A DNA stretch of 64,000 bases from Cladorhizidae sp. MBARI D1340-BT2 (Eukaryota > Porifera > Demospongiae > Poecilosclerida > Cladorhizidae), in contig JAQNBH010000011.1 in NCBI GenBank assembly GCA_028752905.1, positions 5,091,378 to 5,155,377 of the forward strand. Reading direction: 5' to 3'. How positions within the stretch are numbered: the first letter of the stretch is position 1; each line of letters opens with the position of its first letter. This document shows, one piece after another, positions 25,370 through 38,000 of the stretch. The notes below the pieces were generated by a model. That model was not told where the DNA came from and ran no database searches. It worked only from the letters and a program-made list of their open reading frames with translations. Made by a program: the position numbers and the translations under genes.

Positions 25370-26870
25370 CATTATGAGGTCACAAGGGTGACAGACATTT
25401 TTGGATGTGAGCACGACATATGATGTGTGGAGAGAAGGATTGTGGATGAAGATGAGAGGGTACGGAGCTCAGAAAGAATATGTCAATGTGTGTAAATGCT
25501 TGTATGAAGCAGTTCAGTCGAGTGTGTTGTTAGGTGGAGAGGGGTTGAGGTGGTTTGAAGTGGAGGCAGGACTGAGACAGGGTTGTCCTTTGTCACCAGT
25601 TCTTTATAGTGTGTATATCATGGGATTGTGGAGGGAAAAGGATTAGGGATTGAAGTGGAAGGAACATGGTGTGGTGGGTTGCTGTATGCAGATGATATTG
25701 TACTGTTAGTGAGAGATCAGGTGGAGTTACAAGTGATGTTGGATGTGGTGGGGGAGTATGCAATGAACTGGAGATTTAGGTTCAATAGTGAGAAGAGTAA
25801 GTCAACAGTCAGTGGAAAGTGTAGTGGAGGAGAACGGAAGATTAATGAGGAGAGAATGGAGATTGTGGAAGCCTTCAAATACTTTGGAGTGTGGTTTGAC
25901 AGGGGGATGAGAGGAAATGTTCATTTGGAGAAGAGGGAAAGCGCAGAAAAATGGAGGGCAAGAATTGTTTGTATGAGCAGGTTGAATCGAGAAATGGAGA
26001 CGGACAGAGGTAATCTAATATGGGAGGTACTAGCTAGGCCATGTCTAGAGCATGCATCTGAAGTGTGGTGGACAGGAGGGAAGACAGCCTGCAAGAATTT
26101 GGCCAAGAGAGTGTTGTTAGAAACTGGTTGGAGGAAGTATACACAGTTGCAGGGGTGGCAGTAAGAGGGGACCTGGGCTGGAGGAGGCTGGAGCAGAGAA
26201 GGAAGAAAAGAAAAGTTATTTGGATGGAGGTTGCAGAGAATGAGTGAAGATAGGCTAGTGAAAATAGTTGTGGCTCTGTTAACTGATTGTCCAGGTTGGT
26301 GGGCAGAGTTTTGTGAGCTGAAAAGGAAGTTGGGGGGGGGGGGGGGAGGGGGAGAAGAGTTGGAGAGTCGGCTCACGAGCAACATCGAGGAATTGTGTAA
26401 GGGATGTTCATAAGGAAGAGTGGCAGGAAGAGGCGGGAGGGAAATCCAGTATAAGTTAGCTAAAGAAGAGTTTGGACAAGCCAGAGGATTCAGTAACTCA
26501 GGGGAGGTGAGGCTGAGATTTAAGTTAAGGACAGCGGGACTCTTGGGTGACAAGGTGAGGTGTGGTATGTGCTGGGATGGTAGATGTGAGCTATGTGATG
26601 AAGGTGTTGTGGAAGATGTTGTGCATTTCTTGTTGTACTGTGTGTGGAGTTTTCTGGTGATTGAGAAAGATTATTAGATATGGTTGAGGGCATTGAAGGG
26701 TCTGAAGAGTGGGTGGTAGAATGGAGAAATGAAGATGATGAAGGGAGAGTAGGCCTAATGTTGGGTAGATCAGTAGCAGGAGTGTGGAAGAGGTGTTGGA
26801 TAGGGTAGACGGAATTGTAATGGGAAATGTGCTCAAGTGGTGTGAGAAGAGTTAATGTTTGACACCTAGG
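24186..26870 (+). mobile_element. Degraded non-LTR (LINE-type) retrotransposon
   Basis: Fragments of one ORF2-like polyprotein occur in order on the plus strand. The C-terminal part of an AP-type endonuclease is at 24192-24386 (VDYILLSKGL, then GSDHNLI). The reverse transcriptase follows: MDVSTTYDVWREGLWMKM at 25401, LRQGCPLSPVLYSVYIM at about 25570, and the catalytic YADD box (LLYADDIVLLV) at about 25679. A C-terminal Cys/His-type segment (RCGMCWDGRCELCDEGVVED, then HFLLYC) lies at about 26560-26640. The frame is broken repeatedly, a TG microsatellite interrupts the RT at 25310-25372, and a poly-G run lies at 26333-26345. The 5' end (endonuclease N-terminus) is missing, a usual 5' truncation. 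The element is inactive and lies antisense to the presumed receptor gene. The exact clade (CR1, Jockey or similar) was not determined. Confidence 0.88.
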
Positions 26871-27276
26871 GTCCCATGCCTTTATGTCTTTGGTATCCCC
26901 TCATCGCAATCCCAAAACAAACTCTCTTTGTAATTAATTATTTTCGTTAATTCATGTTGTTGTTTTTATCTAGTAGTGATTGTCATTAATTGTTTGTATG
27001 TACTTAGTGATGGTCTATCTCAAGGCTCAACAGAACAATTAAATTATTATAGCTAAACCATCCAAACTCATCTACATGCCTACCAAATGAGCAGGCTCAT
27101 TTTAGACATGATAGCTAGGTGCAGGAAGACACAAACACTAGAAGAAAAAAGGAACACATTTCTGCACTCTACTTTCCAAGACTCTGTAAGGTAACTGCAC
27201 TTGTTAACTCTTCATTCATCCTTCCCACCCTTTTGCATTCCCATTTCTCGCCATCACTGAAGAGTGTTGACTTTAC
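26871..27276. other. Receptor intron without recognised feature
   Basis: This covers the 3' flank of the retrotransposon and the start of the second receptor intron. The minus-strand donor GTAAAG at 27275-27276 opens it. No poly-A tail, target duplication or gene was identified. Confidence 0.5.
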
Positions 27277-27654
27277 CTGGAACTTGCTCCCCTGAATGCA
27301 CCAAATGAGAGGTACTTCTTCCACCTCCACAAATACAATGACAGTTTGTATAGCAAATTCCCTGATAGCAAGTACTCTATTTGGACTTCCGTCACTCACC
27401 AACACCAGCTCATCTGCAAGGGAGAGAGAAGGGAAGACGATAGAGAGAGGTATTGCACCACTTACGGCTAAAACAGCTGAAAGCAATCTTGCCGTACCTT
27501 GGATGTTATTTATCAAGTGTCTAATATCAGCTGGGTTGGCAAACAACCACATGGGTGCTGTTCTACAGGTGCTCTGTGCTACGCAAAGACGAGGCAGTAT
27601 CACCGCCAGCAGCAGCAGCAACAGTAAAACAAAGAGATGCTGGACACATATCAT
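27277..27654 (-). CDS. Signal-peptide exons of a secreted or membrane protein, probably the receptor kinase start
   Basis: Two minus-strand exons. Exon 1 (27654-27498) begins with ATG and encodes a classic signal peptide ([20 protein letters not shown], then PRLCVA) followed by QSTCRTAPMWLF. Exon 2 (27413-27277) follows an 84-bp intron (GTACGG donor, CCCTTGCAG acceptor) and reads DELVLVSDGSPNRVLAIREF, then AIQTVIVFVEVEEVPLIWC, before a GTAAAG donor. Joined, they give 98 residues ending in phase 0. The domain is not recognised. The next firm exons on this strand encode a transmembrane receptor kinase (8135-8605), and no other gene end is visible between, so I infer these exons begin that receptor; a separate secreted protein is the alternative. 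The start is 57 bp from the divergent archaemetzincin ATG. Confidence 0.7.
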
Positions 27655-27711
27655 AGCTATTGCATAACCGCAATTATAATTTGTACGTGTGCTGACTCAG
27701 CACTTTTGAAA
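27655..27711. promoter_or_regulatory. Divergent promoter region between receptor-type gene and archaemetzincin
   Basis: Only 57 bp separate the two initiation codons (minus 27654, plus 27712). Both 5' UTRs must overlap or start within or beyond the other coding region, unless upstream non-coding exons exist. No TATA box is evident in the gap. A shared bidirectional promoter is inferred from geometry. Confidence 0.5.
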
Positions 27712-30700
27712 ATGGCCTCTCCAGAATGTTTTGAATCAGGACTGGCGAGGAAAAGTTCTCTGCCAGAAGAAGTCCTCCAGGCATTTGGTACTGAAAGAAA
27801 CATAAGAGTTTCTGGCTCCAAATCAAATCTGACGTGGCTCTACCAGCAATGCTTATCAGCAGTCGAATGCGAGAAAGCCGTCGAGGATGAAAAGAAAGCG
27901 GGGTTGCTTTATAAACTCTATACTGGTGATAGATCTAAACTGAACTTCTTTGAGAAGCAAACGTATGCAAAGTGGAAGTCTATGATGGAATTTGAAAGAG
28001 TGAAGCACCCTGTGAGACACAGGAGAAAGGTGGTCCTTATCCAGCCCGTCCTCTGGAGCAAGTGTCACTGTATCTCCACCACAGGACAGGACAAAGATGA
28101 TAACAAGGAAGGAGAGAAACTGGAGGTTGGTTATGGCCATACGCAAATCAGCGATGCCATTCTTGACCTCCTGCGACAGTTCTGTGGTGCGTTTTACTAC
28201 GGGATGGAAGTAAGACTTTCTCCCTCACTGGACCTCGCGGACATTCCCAAACTGACCTCCAGAATACATCAACTCACCAATAGGAGGCAGTTTTTGGTGA
28301 AAGACATAGTTGATTTCTTGTGCAAGAAAAAATTGAAGAAAAGTTATTGTGTTCTTGGAGTGACTGTGGTGGATCTCTATCCCGGACCGGAGTGGAACTT
28401 TGTGCTCGGACAAGCTTACTTAGACAGAGGGTGTGGTGTGTTCAGTTTTGGCAGGTACTTCAATAGCCAAGTCATGTCTGCGCCCGCTGGGTTGCTGGTG
28501 GATACGCCCCTTGTGCCTCCAGAAAATGGGAGTGGCAAGAAGAAAGATGCCAAAGAGTTGGAATCTGAGCAAATGAAGAATATTTGGACCCTTATGCGTG
28601 TGAGATTGTGTGTGTGTGTGTGTTAGTGTGTGTGTGTGTGAGTATCTGTGTCTATGTTAGGTATTTGTGTGTGTGTGGGGGGGGGGGGGTAAATGTGTGT
28701 GTTAGAGTATTTGTGCGTGTGTGCACATGTGTGTTAAATATGTGTGTAGGGGAGACAGTGCTTGGCTGTGTCAAATATAAACGTGCAATGGCTGGTGGGA
28801 TGGACTCAAGACATGCCTCTAACACTGTTAATTCTGGTTGTTAAGCACAGCATTGTTGTTACAGACTGTTAAGCATGCTTAGGGTATCTCACTGTGAAGA
28901 GCTGATATCCAAGTCGGTGAAAATGTGCACGTATATTAGATGCATCCCCTAGGCAACGTATTTCAACTAAACGTCGAAGCAAATTTTTTACTAGTGTGAG
29001 CACATCTATTATTTCTAGTTGTCCATAATTTCTTGACGAACTTCTAGCTGCTTATTTGAGGGGACTTCTAGTCCCTTTCCCAGTCTTCTAGTAGCACAGG
29101 TACTCTCCATGGCCTAGGAAGTTCCAAGACACCTCCATAATTGTGTACTACTGGCTTGTGAAGGATGCCAATAGTGAGTCTGTCACAGCAGTTATTCTCA
29201 TCTTTGGCTAAAAGGAGCTCTTTGCCATGGACGATGTCCAAATAGTTCTGCAGCAAACATGCTTCTGAGAACTAGAGTCAAATGCCTACTTGAAAGGCCA
29301 TCGCTAGTCCATCTTAGTTCGCTTCGAGATACTTGCTCCTTTGTAACTGCTTCTTTTTCGACTAGCTCGCAAGATTAGGTGCTCAGTCCTGTCAAAAATT
29401 ATGGGAAATATTCGTGAGAAGCAATGGTGTTTAGTAAGCACCTTTTCTTGCACTTTGGGGTTAGAAGCGGGGCGCTAAGCAACCAGAGTTTACTGTAATG
29501 AAACTAAGAAATCAAAGGAATTTTGGGGAAGAGGGTTTTAAGATTAACAGTTTCGTCGGCATGCACGTGGGGTCATTACCAAAAAAAGAATTATAATTAT
29601 ATACATGCCTCAATTGGTTGTTTTTCGTCGCTAATTTGCACATTAGTAAGTCCCTGTCATGTGACATGACATTCCAGCATGTGGTCATATCATGTGAAAT
29701 TCCAGCATGTGGCCTATCTATTTTGTTTATACCAACCTTTGTCTTCCCATCCCTAGTCCTCCTTGTCTTCCCATCCCTAGCTCTCCTTGTCTTCCATCCC
29801 TACCCTCCTTGTCTTCCCATCCCTAGTCCTCCTTGTCTTCCCATCCCTAGCCTTCCTTGTCTTCCATCCCTAGCTCTCCTTGTCTTCCATCCCTAGCCCT
29901 CCTTGTCTTCCCATCCCTAGTCCTCCTTGTCTTCCCATCCCTAGTCCCCCTTGTCTTCCCATCCCTAGCCTTCCTTGTCTTCCATCCCTAGCTCTCCTTG
30001 TCTTCCATCCCCAACCCTCCTTGTCTTCCCAACCCTAGTCCTCCTTGTCTTCCCATCCCTAGCCCTCCTTGTCTTCCCATCCCTAGTCCTCCTTGTCTTC
30101 CATCCCTAGCCATCCTTGTCTTCCCATCCCTAGTCCTCCTTGTCTTCCATCCCTAGTCCTCCTTGTCTTCCCAACCCTAGTCCTCCTTGTCTTCCCATCC
30201 CTAACCCTCCTTGTCTTCCCATCCATAGCCCTCATTGTCTTCTCATCCCTAGCCCTCCTTGTCTTCCCATCCCTAGCCCTCCTTGTCTTCCCATCCCTAG
30301 TCTTCCTTGTCTTCCATCCCTAGCTCTCCTTGTCTTCCCATCCATAGCCCTCCATGTCTTCCCATCCCTAGTCCTCCTTGTCTTCCCATCCCTAACCCTC
30401 CTTGTCTTCCCATCCATAGCCCTCCTTGTCTTCTCATCCCTAGCCCTCCTTGTCTTCCCATCCATAGCCCTCCTTGTCTTCCCATCCATAGCCCTCCATG
30501 TCTTCCCATCCCTAGCCCTCCTTGTCTTCCTATCCCTAGTCCTCCTTGTCTTCCCATCCCTAGTCCTCCTTGTCTTCTCAACCTTAGCCCACCTCATCTT
30601 CCCATCCCTAGTCCTCCTTGTCTTCCCATCCCTAGCCCTCCTTGTCTTCCCATTCCTAACCCTCCTTGTCTTCCCATCCCTAGTCCTCCTTGTCCTCCCA

Positions 30701-33700
30701 TCCCTAGTCCTCCTTGTCTTCCCATCCCTAGTCCTCCTTGTCTTCCCATCCCTAGCCCACCTCGTCTTCCCATCTCTAGCCCTCCTTGTCTTCCCATCCC
30801 TAACCCTCCTTGTCTTCCCAACCCTAGCCCTCCTTGTCTTCCCATCCCTAGTCCTCCTTGTCTAGCCCTCCTTGTCTTCCATCCCTAGTCCTCCTTGTCT
30901 TCCCATCCCTAGCCCTCCTTGTCTTCCCATCCCTAGTCCTCCTTGTCTTCCCATCCATAGCCCTCCTTGTCTTCCCAATCCGTAGTCCTCCTTGTCTTCC
31001 CATCCCTAGTCCTCCTTGTCTTCCCATCCCTAGTCCTCCTTGTCTTCCCATCCCTAACCCTCCTTGTCTTCCCATCCCTAGTCCTCCTTGTCTTCCCATC
31101 CCTAGCCCACCTCGTCTTCCTGGCCCTCCTTGTCTTCCCATCCCTAGTCCTCCTTGTCTTCCCATCCCTAGTCCTCCTTGTCTTCCCAATCCACAATGCC
31201 TTTAAGCTGATAAGGCTAGAACATCTAGCTGAAACGTCGAGTGAGCAAATTTAAGTCAATTATCAAGAAAATCCTTGTATCTATACTGTGAGAGATCTCT
31301 ATCTTTTGACACGACACGATAATTGCGTGTACAGGATACGGGGAAGAAGCAATGGTCCCCCCTTTCCTGTCATGTGCCACAGCATTCCAACTGAAATCCC
31401 CGTACCCATTATTGGTTCCAATTAAATACCACATGGAGCAAACTCTGACATTGTCGGGGGGGGGGGGGGGGGGGGGGGGGGGGATTACACCCATGTTTAT
31501 TACACATTACACGTCCAATCGACTGCTCCTTATAAAACTTTACTTCTGGTTGAGTGGGCGAGTGAGCAGATTAATTTTTTTAATGGCCGACGGTAGCAAC
31601 TGCCTTCGTGAACGGTCTCTTCCTGGCTTTTGCTACTGTTTCTGGAAGTTTTTCGGTGGAAAGCAGCACAGGCACCTGTGCTTACCAGGAATCATTCTGA
31701 ATTCCTTCTCTTTTGAACAAAGGAGGCGCTCCTGGATGATTTATTTGCACAAACTAGCGACGTAGCTGCATAGCTTTTGTTTGCTTACTTGAACGGAGCT
31801 GATTCTTACAACCAAACTGCAGCTAATTGTATTTACATTTAATATGAACAGTTTGAGAAGTTTACTTAAATAAAAAATTATTACAACAAACCACAGGAGG
31901 TTAATCAGTTAAAAGAGGGGACTAAAATATACTTTTTTTAAACAATCTTTGTGGTTATGACTTTAGAGCTCCATAGATTCTGCAAACTTCCCTGTATGAA
32001 CTTGATATAATTATAGCTAAATGATAGAGCTCTCTGTGCTTTTGGTATTAAAAATGTTGCATAGGTATAACTATGCTAAAGTTACTTGCAGCCAAAGTGG
32101 AGGTCTCAAAATCTGAGTGCCTACAGCAAGAGGAAGCCCCGTGGTACAAACCACAGGAGTGTTTTCATGTAGCCGCTAATAAGTGGTTAAGTGGCAAGTG
32201 TGGCAATGAATTCCACAAAGAAAATTGATTATTATTGCAGGCTAATTGCTGCTCCTACAGCTAATGAAAACATGAGTACAGCTTCTTGTAACCTTTGTTC
32301 CCAGAATGCTTTCCAAATTGGAGCCACGTAACCAGTTCAGGCACAACTCTGACACGTTACACCTATGTGCAACACTTTTAGAATCAAAAGAGAGCACCCA
32401 GACAGACTTATCATTTCAGCTGTATATCAAGTCCATACAGTGGAGTGTGCAGAATCTACAGAGCTCCAAAGCTGTAACCAAAAGTTCTTTCATTGCATTT
32501 TGATTTAGTGCCCCCCCCCTTAACCCCAGGTTGATTTAGTGTGACTTTCTATCACTGACCTTTCTATCACTGACGAGGATGTAAGCATTCATCACTACAC
32601 ACAGGATAATTTCTAAATTGTTACTATATATAGAAATAACTATTTTTAAAGGTGATGTCACACGAACTTGGCCACTTGTTTGGCCTGGCACACTGCCACT
32701 ACTTTGAGTGCGCCATGAACGAGAGCTCCTCCATTGTGGAGGCAGCTAGACAGCCTCTCTTCCTCTGCCCCATCTGCCTCAGGAAGTTACTGAAGGTTCT
32801 GCACTGTGACCCGGCAGATAGGTACTGGGCCATGATAGAGGTGAGGTTGGTGTGTGTGTGTGTGTATGCTGTTAGGATGTGGATGGGTTGGTCAGGCGAG
32901 TGTGAGCGGTGTGGGAGAGGATGTGTGTGTGGAGTGGGGATAGGAAAGGGAAAAGAAGAGGAAGAAAGAGGAAGAGATAAGATGGGAGGGTTGCTTGGGA
33001 GATGAGAGCCTCCATACATGTTCACTGCTGCCACAACCTTTCCTAGAACATCCCAAGATCCCAGGATGTCCCTAGTGAGGGTGAGACTGACTGAACAGCA
33101 TGGGAACCTGAATACTTGTATCCCGGGATGTCCCTAGTGAGGGTGACTGACTGTACAGCATGAGTACCAGAATCAGCCTAGGGCTAGGATTATTCTACTA
33201 TTGTAATATGGACTTGTGTCTAGGGCCAAGGCTCATTTATAGGTTACACCAGATTTAGGGCCATCTTCCTCTAGTCCCAAGCCTGGATGACCTAGCAAAG
33301 TTTGTGGCAGTAGGTACATTCTCACTGACAAAGAAGGATCAAGGAGGGAGGGAAGAAGGGATTCTGTGAGAGAAGAAGAGTGAACGAGCAGGTAGGTAGG
33401 AGGGAAGAAGATGTGCAGAGAAGAAGATGTGCAGAGAAGCAACAGATGAATAGCCCGAGGTAGAGTGGAGAGAGCAACTGGTTAAGGAAGAATTGCTGTC
33501 ATCTTTGTTTTCACCATGTCATGCAGATGATCACTATTGCAGGTCATTGGAAAAATCAGGGAAGCTGGATCAACGCTGCCCCCTCAAGGACCTGCACAGG
33601 ACGTGCTCCAGACAGAGGACCAGGCCACGCCCATTGCCACAAGCACCAATTCCATGCCTGCATTAGACTCCGAGTTATCGCCACCACTTAAGAGTTCATC

Positions 33701-33902
33701 AAGGAGACAAACCCCAGGTGGCAGAGAAGATGGTGTGGGCAGGGAAGCTGAAGAAGGTGTGGAGAAGATGAGCAGGGATGCTCAAGATGGTTTGGTGCTC
33801 GGAGAGGAGCAATTGGCCATGTTGAGTGGGGCTATGGGGTGGCTGCGGCGTGCTCACTACAGCCTCAGCGTGTTCTTAGGAGATGAACACCATGTTACAT
33901 GA
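27712..33902 (+). CDS. AMZ: Archaemetzincin (AMZ-type zinc metalloprotease)
   Basis: Three exons: 27712-28599, 32652-32840 and 33543-33902, all phase 0, giving 478 residues; human AMZ1 is of similar length. Exon 1 holds the N-terminal domain, including WSKCHCIS, FCGAFYYGMEVRL and the conserved CVLGVTVVDLYPGPEWNFVL, then GQAYLDRGCGVFSFGRY. Exon 2 carries the active site HELGHLFGLAHC (HExxH plus third zinc His), then FECAM, and LFLCPICLRK with the second structural zinc pair, exactly the archaemetzincin signature. Exon 3 starts with helix sequence (VIGKIREAG), passes through a low-complexity Ser/Gly/Glu tail and ends FLGDEHHVT. All zinc and catalytic residues are present, so the enzyme should be an active peptidase of cytosol or nucleus (family knowledge); its substrate is not known. 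The ATG chosen is the first one preceding conserved sequence; an upstream in-frame TTG is unlikely. The donor GTGAGA of exon 1 runs straight into a TG microsatellite. Intron 1 is 4 kb of repeats. Confidence 0.93.
28606..28740. repeat. TG microsatellite with G run at start of AMZ intron 1
   Basis: TG-rich tract with a poly-G run at about 28678-28690. It begins 6 bp after the splice donor of AMZ exon 1. The following 28741-29740 is intron with no feature I can name, apart from a fragment TTTCAACTAAACGTCGAAGC at about 28960 faintly like the hairpin repeat ends. Confidence 0.85.
29745..31195. repeat. 24-bp pyrimidine-rich minisatellite, about 60 copies
   Basis: The unit contains CTTCCCATCCCTAGTCCTCC followed by TTGT; GTC/GCC/ACC and TCC/TCA variants are frequent. 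It is 8 codons long and open in several frames (for example PSLVLLVF on plus, GRQGGLGM on minus), which makes long spurious frames. It lies in AMZ intron 1. The strong strand asymmetry (C+T on plus) is notable. Confidence 0.95.
31205..31262 (+). repeat. Dispersed hairpin repeat end, copy 3
   Basis: CTGATAAGGCTAGAACATCT then AGCTGAAACGTCGAGTGAGC. It is a single end of the family seen at 9680, 12731, 53681, 54057 and 63752. The stem GGCTAG/CTAGCT is kept. It directly abuts the right edge of the 24-bp array. Confidence 0.75.
31910..32526. mobile_element. Foldback MITE in AMZ intron 1
   Basis: The left half (about 31915-32150) contains GTGGTTATGACTTTAGAGCT, then CTGCAAACTTCCCTGTATGA, CTCTCTGTGCTTTTGGTATT and ACTTGCAGCCAAAGTGGAGG. 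The right half (about 32310-32524) holds the same blocks reversed and complemented, ending in a C run and TTAA. The family recurs at 41700-44080, 55285-55943 and 57700-58210. It has no coding capacity and is non-autonomous. A poly-G tract of about 27 bases at 31457-31483 lies upstream in the same intron. Confidence 0.7.
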
Positions 33903-34349
33903 TCATCTTGAGGTGATCACATGATCCCACCATGTCACACCATGTGTGGTTATCATGACATAAAGCCAAGCCATGTTACATGATCGTGAGGTCACTATGT
34001 TATATGATCATAAAGTCATTCCATATTGTGATCACACATGAAGCAACATTTACATTATCATCATATGAGGTCACACCATGTTACATGATCATAGGGGTCT
34101 TGGGACATGTTATACCTTGTGACCTGGTGATCATGAGGTTACATCATGTGATATTGTCATACACAGTAACACAACGTTACATGATTATTAAATAGTCAAT
34201 GATGACTTCCCATGGTACGATAAAATTGGCTACTGCCTCTAGAATTTCTCTAATTCTAATCCATGAAAGAAACGTTTTCTAGATGAAAGGTTTTTTTCCC
34301 TCCTAGACTTCTCAACACTTTCCTGGTTAGATTACCCTGTGCTTAGCTT

Positions 34350-34882
34350 GTGCAAGGCTTTTAATGAGTGAGCAGGACCTGGACATGATCAATGTCTGAA
34401 GACTAGTGAGCAGGACCTGGACATGATCAATGTCTGAAGGCTAGTGAGCAGGACCTGGACATGATCAATGTCTGAAGGCTAGTGAGCAGGACCTGGACAT
34501 GATCAATGTCTGAAGGCTAGTGAGCAGGACCTGGACATGATCAATGTCTGAAGGCTAGTGAGCAGGACCTGGACATGATCAATGTCTGAAGGCTAGTGAG
34601 CAGGACCTGGACATGATCAATGTCTGAAGGCTAGTGAGCAGGACCTGGACATGATCAATGTCTGAAGGCTAGTGAGCAGGACCTGGACATGATCAATGTC
34701 TGAAGGCTAGTGAGCAGGACCTGGACATGATCAATGTCCGAAGGCTAGTGAGCAGGACCTGGACATGATCAATGTCTGAAGGCTAGTGAGCAGGACCTGG
34801 ACATGATCAATGTCTGAAGGCTAGTGAGCAGGACCTGGACATGATCAATGTCTGAAGGCTAGTGAGCAGGACCTGGACATGC
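34350..34882. repeat. 38-bp minisatellite, about 13 near-identical copies
   Basis: The unit contains AGTGAGCAGGACCTGGACAT followed by GATCAATGTCTGAAGGCT. Copies differ at only one or two positions, indicating recent expansion or homogenisation. It sits between the convergent 3' ends of AMZ and GCDH. The neighbouring 33903-34200 carries loose CATGTTACATGATCA-type repeats; 34883-35066 has nothing notable. Confidence 0.95.
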
Positions 34883-35066
34883 TAATGTTTGGGAATCTCT
34901 AGTCCACAGATCATGTTCAAAGAAAGTATATACCAATTTTTTGGAACCAATGATAGAACCACCCCCAAGATGGCCATGCTTGTGGGTATTGAATCACGAG
35001 CTTGTACTCATTCCCATGCACATGTTTACACAAATATAAAATATATTAGAGCTGGGAGTTCAGGGT

Positions 35067-38000
35067 TCAGGTTTGTCGCGGGATAGTGAAGGCTTGCTCT
35101 CCAGTGATGGCTTTGCCCAGGATGAGGGCATGGATGTCGTGGGTACCTGCACAGAGAGGCAAGATGGACTCGGTAAAGTGCACCAAAGGAATGTAGTTTT
35201 TAAGACTAAAGACAAAAACGATGTGTAAGGAGAGACACACTATGAAGGCGCACAATATGAAGACGCACAATATGAAGACGCACAATATGAAGACGCACAA
35301 TATGAAGACACACAATAATTATGAAGACACACAATAATTATGAAGACACAATAATTATGAAGACGCACAATAATTATGAAGACGCACAATAATTATGAAG
35401 ACGCACAATATGAAGACGCACAATATGAAGACGCTCAATAATGAAGACACAATATGAAGACGCACAATATGAAGACGCACAATATGAAGACGCACAATAT
35501 GAAGACGCACAATATGAAGACGCACAATATGAAGACGCACAATATGAAGACGCACAATATGAAGACGCACAATATGAAGACGCACAATAATGAACACGCA
35601 CAATATGAAGACGCACAATATGAAGACGCACAATATGAAGACGCACAATATGAAGACGCACAATATGAAGACGCACAATATGAAGACGCACAATATGAAG
35701 ACACAATAAGAAGACGCTCAATATGGAGACGCACAATATGAAGACGCACAATATGAAGACGCACAATATGAAGACGCACAATATGAAGACGCACAATATG
35801 AAGACGCACAATATGAAGACGTACAATATGAAGACTTACAATATGAAGACACAATATGAAGACACACAATATGAAGACACACAATATGAAGACGCACAAT
35901 ATGAAGACACAATATGAAGACGCACAATATGAAGACACAATATGAAGACACAATATGAAGATGCACAATATGAAGACACACAATATGAAGACACACAATA
36001 TGAAGACACACAATATGAAGACGCACAATATGAAGACACACAATATGAAGACACAATATGAAGACGCACAATATGAAGACGCACAATATGAAGACGCAAA
36101 ATATGAAGACGCACAATATGAAGACGCGCAATATGAAGACGCGCAATATGAAGACGCACAATATGAAGACGCACAATATGAAGACGCACAATATGAAGAC
36201 GCACAATATGAAGACACAATAAGAAGACGCTCAATATGGAGACGCACAATATGAAGACGCACAATATGAAGACGCACAATATGAAGACGCACAATATGAA
36301 GACACAATATGAAGACACAATATGAAGACGCACAATATGAAGACACAATATGAAGACACAATATGAAGACACAATATGAAGACACAATATGAAGACACAA
36401 TATGAAGACGCACAATATGAAGACGCACAATATGAAGGCGCACAATATGAAGGAGCACAATATGAAGACGCACAATATGAAGACGCACAATATGAAGACG
36501 CGCAATATGAAGACGCGCAATATGAAGACACAATATGAAGACACACAATATGAAGACGCACAATATGAAGACACAATATGAAGACGCACAATATGAAGAC
36601 ACAATATGAAGACACAATATGAAGACGCACAATATGAAGACACACAATATGAAGACACACAATATGAAGACGCACAATATGAAGACGCACAATATGAAGA
36701 CGCACAATATGAAGACGCACAATATGAAGACGCACAATATGAAGACGCACAATATGAAGACGCACAATATGAAGACACAATAAGAAGACGCTCAATATGG
36801 AGACGCACAATATGGAGACGCACAATATGAAGACGCACAATATGAAGACGCACAATATGAAGACGCACAATATGAAGACGCACAATATGAAGACGTACAA
36901 TATGAAGACTTACAATATGAAGACACAATATGAAGACACACAATATGAAGACACAATATGAAGACGCACAATATGAAGACACAATATGAAGACGCACAAT
37001 ATGAAGACACAATATGAAGACACAATATGAAGACGCACAATATGAAGACACACAATATGAAGACACACAATATGAAGACGCACAATATGAAGACGCACAA
37101 TATGAAGACACAATATGAAGACGCACAATATGAAGACGCACAATATGAAGACGCACAATATGAAGACGCGCAATATGAAGACGCGCAATATGAAGACGCA
37201 CAATATGAAGACGCACAATATGAAGACGCACAATATGAAGACGCACAATATGAAGACACAATAAGAAGACACAATAAGAAGACGCTCAATATGGAGACGC
37301 ACAATATGAAGACGCACAATATGAAGACGCACAATATGAAGACGCACAATATGAAGACACAATATGAAGACACAATATGAAGACGCACAATATGAAGACA
37401 CAATATGAAGACACAATATGAAGACACAATATGAAGACACAATATGAAGACACACAATATGAAGACACAATATGAAGACGCACAATATGAAGACGCACAA
37501 TATGAAGATGCACAATATGAAGGCGCACAATATGAAGGAGCACAATATGAAGACGCACAATATGAAGACGCACAATATGAAGACGCGCAATATGAAGACG
37601 CGCAATATGAAGACACAATATGAAGACACACAATATGAAGACGCACAATATGAAGACGCACAATATGAAGACACAATATGAAGACGCACAATATGAAGAC
37701 ACACAATATGAAGACACACAATATGAAGACGCACAATATGAAGACACACAATATGAAGACACAATATGAAGACGCACAATATGAAGACGCACAATATGAA
37801 GACGCACAATATGAAGACGCACAATATGAAGACGCACAATATGAAGACGCACAATATGAAGACGCACAATATGAAGACGCACAATATGAAGACGCGCAAT
37901 ATGAAGACGCGCAATATGAAGACGCGCAATATGAAGACGCGCAATATGAAGACGCACAATATGAAGACGCACAATATGAAGACGCACAATATGAAGACGC

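Noticed and set aside
31352..31765. 137-codon plus-strand frame
   Set aside because: It runs through a poly-G tract and is mostly intron sequence of the AMZ gene without recognisable domain.
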